This document shows positions 5,203-6,857 of a DNA stretch of 6,857 nt, in pieces; positions within the stretch are counted from its first letter, which is position 1, and every line of letters begins with the position of its first letter. This DNA is from Paludibacter sp. (GTDB lineage: Bacteria; Bacteroidota; Bacteroidia; Bacteroidales; Paludibacteraceae), in the NCBI GenBank assembly GCA_028748945.1, contig JAQTOL010000173.1:1-6857 (forward strand). The letters are read 5' to 3'. A model generated the notes under the pieces. The model was not told where the DNA came from, searched no databases, and saw only the letters and a program-made list of their open reading frames with translations. Position numbers and translations under genes: made by a program.

Positions 5203-6857
5203 ATGAAAAGAAATCTTACTAAAATCATTTCACTACTTTTAATCAGTATACTCTGGTTAGGTGCAACAAGTTCAACTCCAACCGTCTATTTTATCGGCGA
5301 TTCAACTATGGCCGATTATGATCCTGCAGTTTATCCGAATCAGCGTGGTTGGGGACAGATGTTCCGGAATTTTCTGACCGGTGATATCAGCTTTGTGAAT
5401 GCAGCACGAAACGGCAGAAGTACACGGAGTTTTTATACCGGAAGCGACAGTCTTTGGGCCGGAGTAAGAACAAAACTGAAAGCCGGTGATTATGTGTTTA
5501 TTCAGTTTGCACATAATGACGAAAAACTAAACGGACTTTCCGATCCTGCAACTACTGGAGGCATCGCCACAGCACCCTGGTCTGATTTTCAGGATTATTT
5601 GCGAAAATACGTGAACGAATCACGTCGTTTGGGAGCAACTCCGGTTCTTGTGACTCCAATTATACGTTGTTATTTTTCAGGCGACACTATTACATTGAAA
5701 GGAAGACATAATCTTGGAACTGATGACTCAACAGTGAATTATGTACGGGCAATGAAAGCTGTCGGCAGAGAATTGGCTGTTCCGGTAGTTGATCATACTG
5801 CTTTAACCCGTGTATACGCTGAAAGTCTTGGAGCTACAAATGCATATTCAACAATTTATGTAACAACCGACCAGACACATCTGAATCCGGTTGGAGCAAC
5901 ATTGTATGCTCAACTGGCTGTTCAGGAAATGATTAAACAGAATATACTGACAAATTATCTGAATGCATCTCCGAATCTGATTATTACTCCTTCGGCTGTT
6001 GATTTTGGGAATAGCTATATTTCTTCTTATTCAAGTAGCAAATTGACTATTTCCGGATTAAGCCTGAGTCCTGTAACCGGAAATGTAACTGTAAATTCAC
6101 CTGATGGATTTCTGGTCGGGCTCAGTTCGAACGGTAATTTTTCGAATAGTATTGAAATACCTTATTCCGGTGGAAATCTTACAGCCACTGATGTATACGT
6201 TCATTTTCAACCGACTGAAGTCAAAAATTATAATGACTCACTTTCAATATCATACGGTTCCGTGGTAACAAAAAAAATACCGTTACAGGGAAATGCCTTG
6301 TCCATGACCGAAGGTGTTGAAGCAAGTGCAAATTTTCCATTGTCTACAAATGCCGCTGCGAATGTAAGCGGTCCGCTAATTTCGCTTGATGAAACGTGGA
6401 CGGGTATGTATGTAAAAAACTATGCAACAGTAGCAACCTGGCCTGCCGGTATTACAGGAACAACTACTCAGCGCAACAGCATAAGCGCCACAACAACTAA
6501 TTTAGTTGACACATGGCCGGCAGGAGAGATTGATATAAATACAGACCGTTACATACAATTTGCTGTTAAAGCGAATACAGGAACAAGCTTTTCGGTTGAC
6601 TCCATTGGCTTATATGCCGGTGCAGCAGGTGGCAGCGGTTTAAAATACCGCGTGATGTATTCAAAGAATCCCGATTTTAACGGAGCTGTTGTTTTAGAAG
6701 ATAAAACGACAAACACAAGCAATACCATGGTCGGGCTTTCATACAAACCAATAGTGCAAATTACCGGTTCTGAAGGTTTTTATCTGGGTTTCTATCCGTG
6801 GTATAATGTTTCGGCATCTACCAAGTATCTTTGTTTATCGAATCTTACAATTAAGGG
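5203..6857 (+). CDS. Secreted rhamnogalacturonan acetylesterase-type SGNH esterase, multidomain, 3' end beyond the window
   Basis: The frame is open from the ATG to the right edge: 551 complete codons are visible and no stop is reached, so the gene is partial. Residues 1 to about 22 are a signal peptide (MKRN, hydrophobic core, LGA). Residues about 27-250 are an SGNH hydrolase of the CE12/rhamnogalacturonan acetylesterase type: GDST with nucleophile S34, block II around G71 (NGRSTRS), block III A103-H-N105-D, and D223-Q-T-H226 completing the triad. These match S9, G42, N74, D192 and H195 of the Aspergillus aculeatus enzyme. The expected reaction is removal of acetyl groups from galacturonate in rhamnogalacturonan I. 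Residues about 258-366 form an Ig-like domain starting ITPSAVDFG. Residues 367-551 form a beta-sandwich ending YPWYN...LCLSNLTIKG, which resembles the N-terminal domain of the upstream methylesterase. A bare acetylesterase would end near residue 250, so this is a modular enzyme. A sorting domain or another catalytic domain probably follows outside the window. The gene lies 125 bases after the methylesterase, in the same direction. Confidence 0.92.
   Translation, partial: MKRNLTKIISLLLISILWLGATSSTPTVYFIGDSTMADYDPAVYPNQRGWGQMFRNFLTGDISFVNAARNGRSTRSFYTGSDSLWAGVRTKLKAGDYVFIQFAHNDEKLNGLSDPATTGGIATAPWSDFQDYLRKYVNESRRLGATPVLVTPIIRCYFSGDTITLKGRHNLGTDDSTVNYVRAMKAVGRELAVPVVDHTALTRVYAESLGATNAYSTIYVTTDQTHLNPVGATLYAQLAVQEMIKQNILTNYLNASPNLIITPSAVDFGNSYISSYSSSKLTISGLSLSPVTGNVTVNSPDGFLVGLSSNGNFSNSIEIPYSGGNLTATDVYVHFQPTEVKNYNDSLSISYGSVVTKKIPLQGNALSMTEGVEASANFPLSTNAAANVSGPLISLDETWTGMYVKNYATVATWPAGITGTTTQRNSISATTTNLVDTWPAGEIDINTDRYIQFAVKANTGTSFSVDSIGLYAGAAGGSGLKYRVMYSKNPDFNGAVVLEDKTTNTSNTMVGLSYKPIVQITGSEGFYLGFYPWYNVSASTKYLCLSNLTIK

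Noticed and set aside
5302..5514. Minus-strand frame of 70 codons
   Set aside because: It lies opposite the SGNH catalytic domain, whose motifs GDST and HND are in the + frame; a shadow frame.
6549..6746. Minus-strand frame of 65 codons
   Set aside because: It lies opposite the beta-sandwich domain of the acetylesterase gene; no supporting start context or domain.

Overview
The window looks like part of a pectin-degradation locus from a member of the Bacteroidota, probably Bacteroidales (a Paludibacter- or Dysgonomonas-like relative is plausible, but the species cannot be named from this sequence). The support is: A/T-rich intergenic DNA without Shine-Dalgarno sequences, a TAnnTTTG-type promoter element, a textbook type IX secretion (Por) C-terminal sorting domain on the first protein, and long multidomain secreted enzymes built from beta-sandwich modules.

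Layout, all genes on the + strand. Bases 1-296 hold no gene I can support. Bases 297-1535 encode a secreted 412-residue right-handed beta-helix protein of the DUF4957/DUF5123 type with a type A sorting domain. A strong hairpin follows at 1554-1591. A candidate promoter (1718-1725) and a leader hairpin (1730-1758) precede a 1098-residue multidomain pectin methylesterase (CE8 family) at 1781-5077. A 125-base gap with a strong GC-rich hairpin (5138-5168) separates it from a third gene that starts at 5203 and is still open at the right edge. That gene is a rhamnogalacturonan acetylesterase-type SGNH esterase followed by an Ig-like domain and a second beta-sandwich domain.

Together the genes suggest extracellular removal of pectin decorations. 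The methylesterase would strip methyl groups from homogalacturonan, and the SGNH esterase would strip acetyl groups from rhamnogalacturonan I. Both steps open the backbone to lyases and hydrolases that are presumably encoded outside the window. The beta-helix protein is a candidate pectin-binding or pectin-active partner of unknown activity.

The observation I rate highest is that the N-terminal domain of the methylesterase and the last visible domain of the acetylesterase appear to be the same beta-sandwich module. This module is a candidate uncharacterised carbohydrate-binding or anchoring unit, and it hints that the third gene continues into a further catalytic region beyond the window. I see no RNA gene, CRISPR array, insertion sequence or phage feature. 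This appears to be a fairly ordinary polysaccharide-utilisation region rather than an exotic new system.
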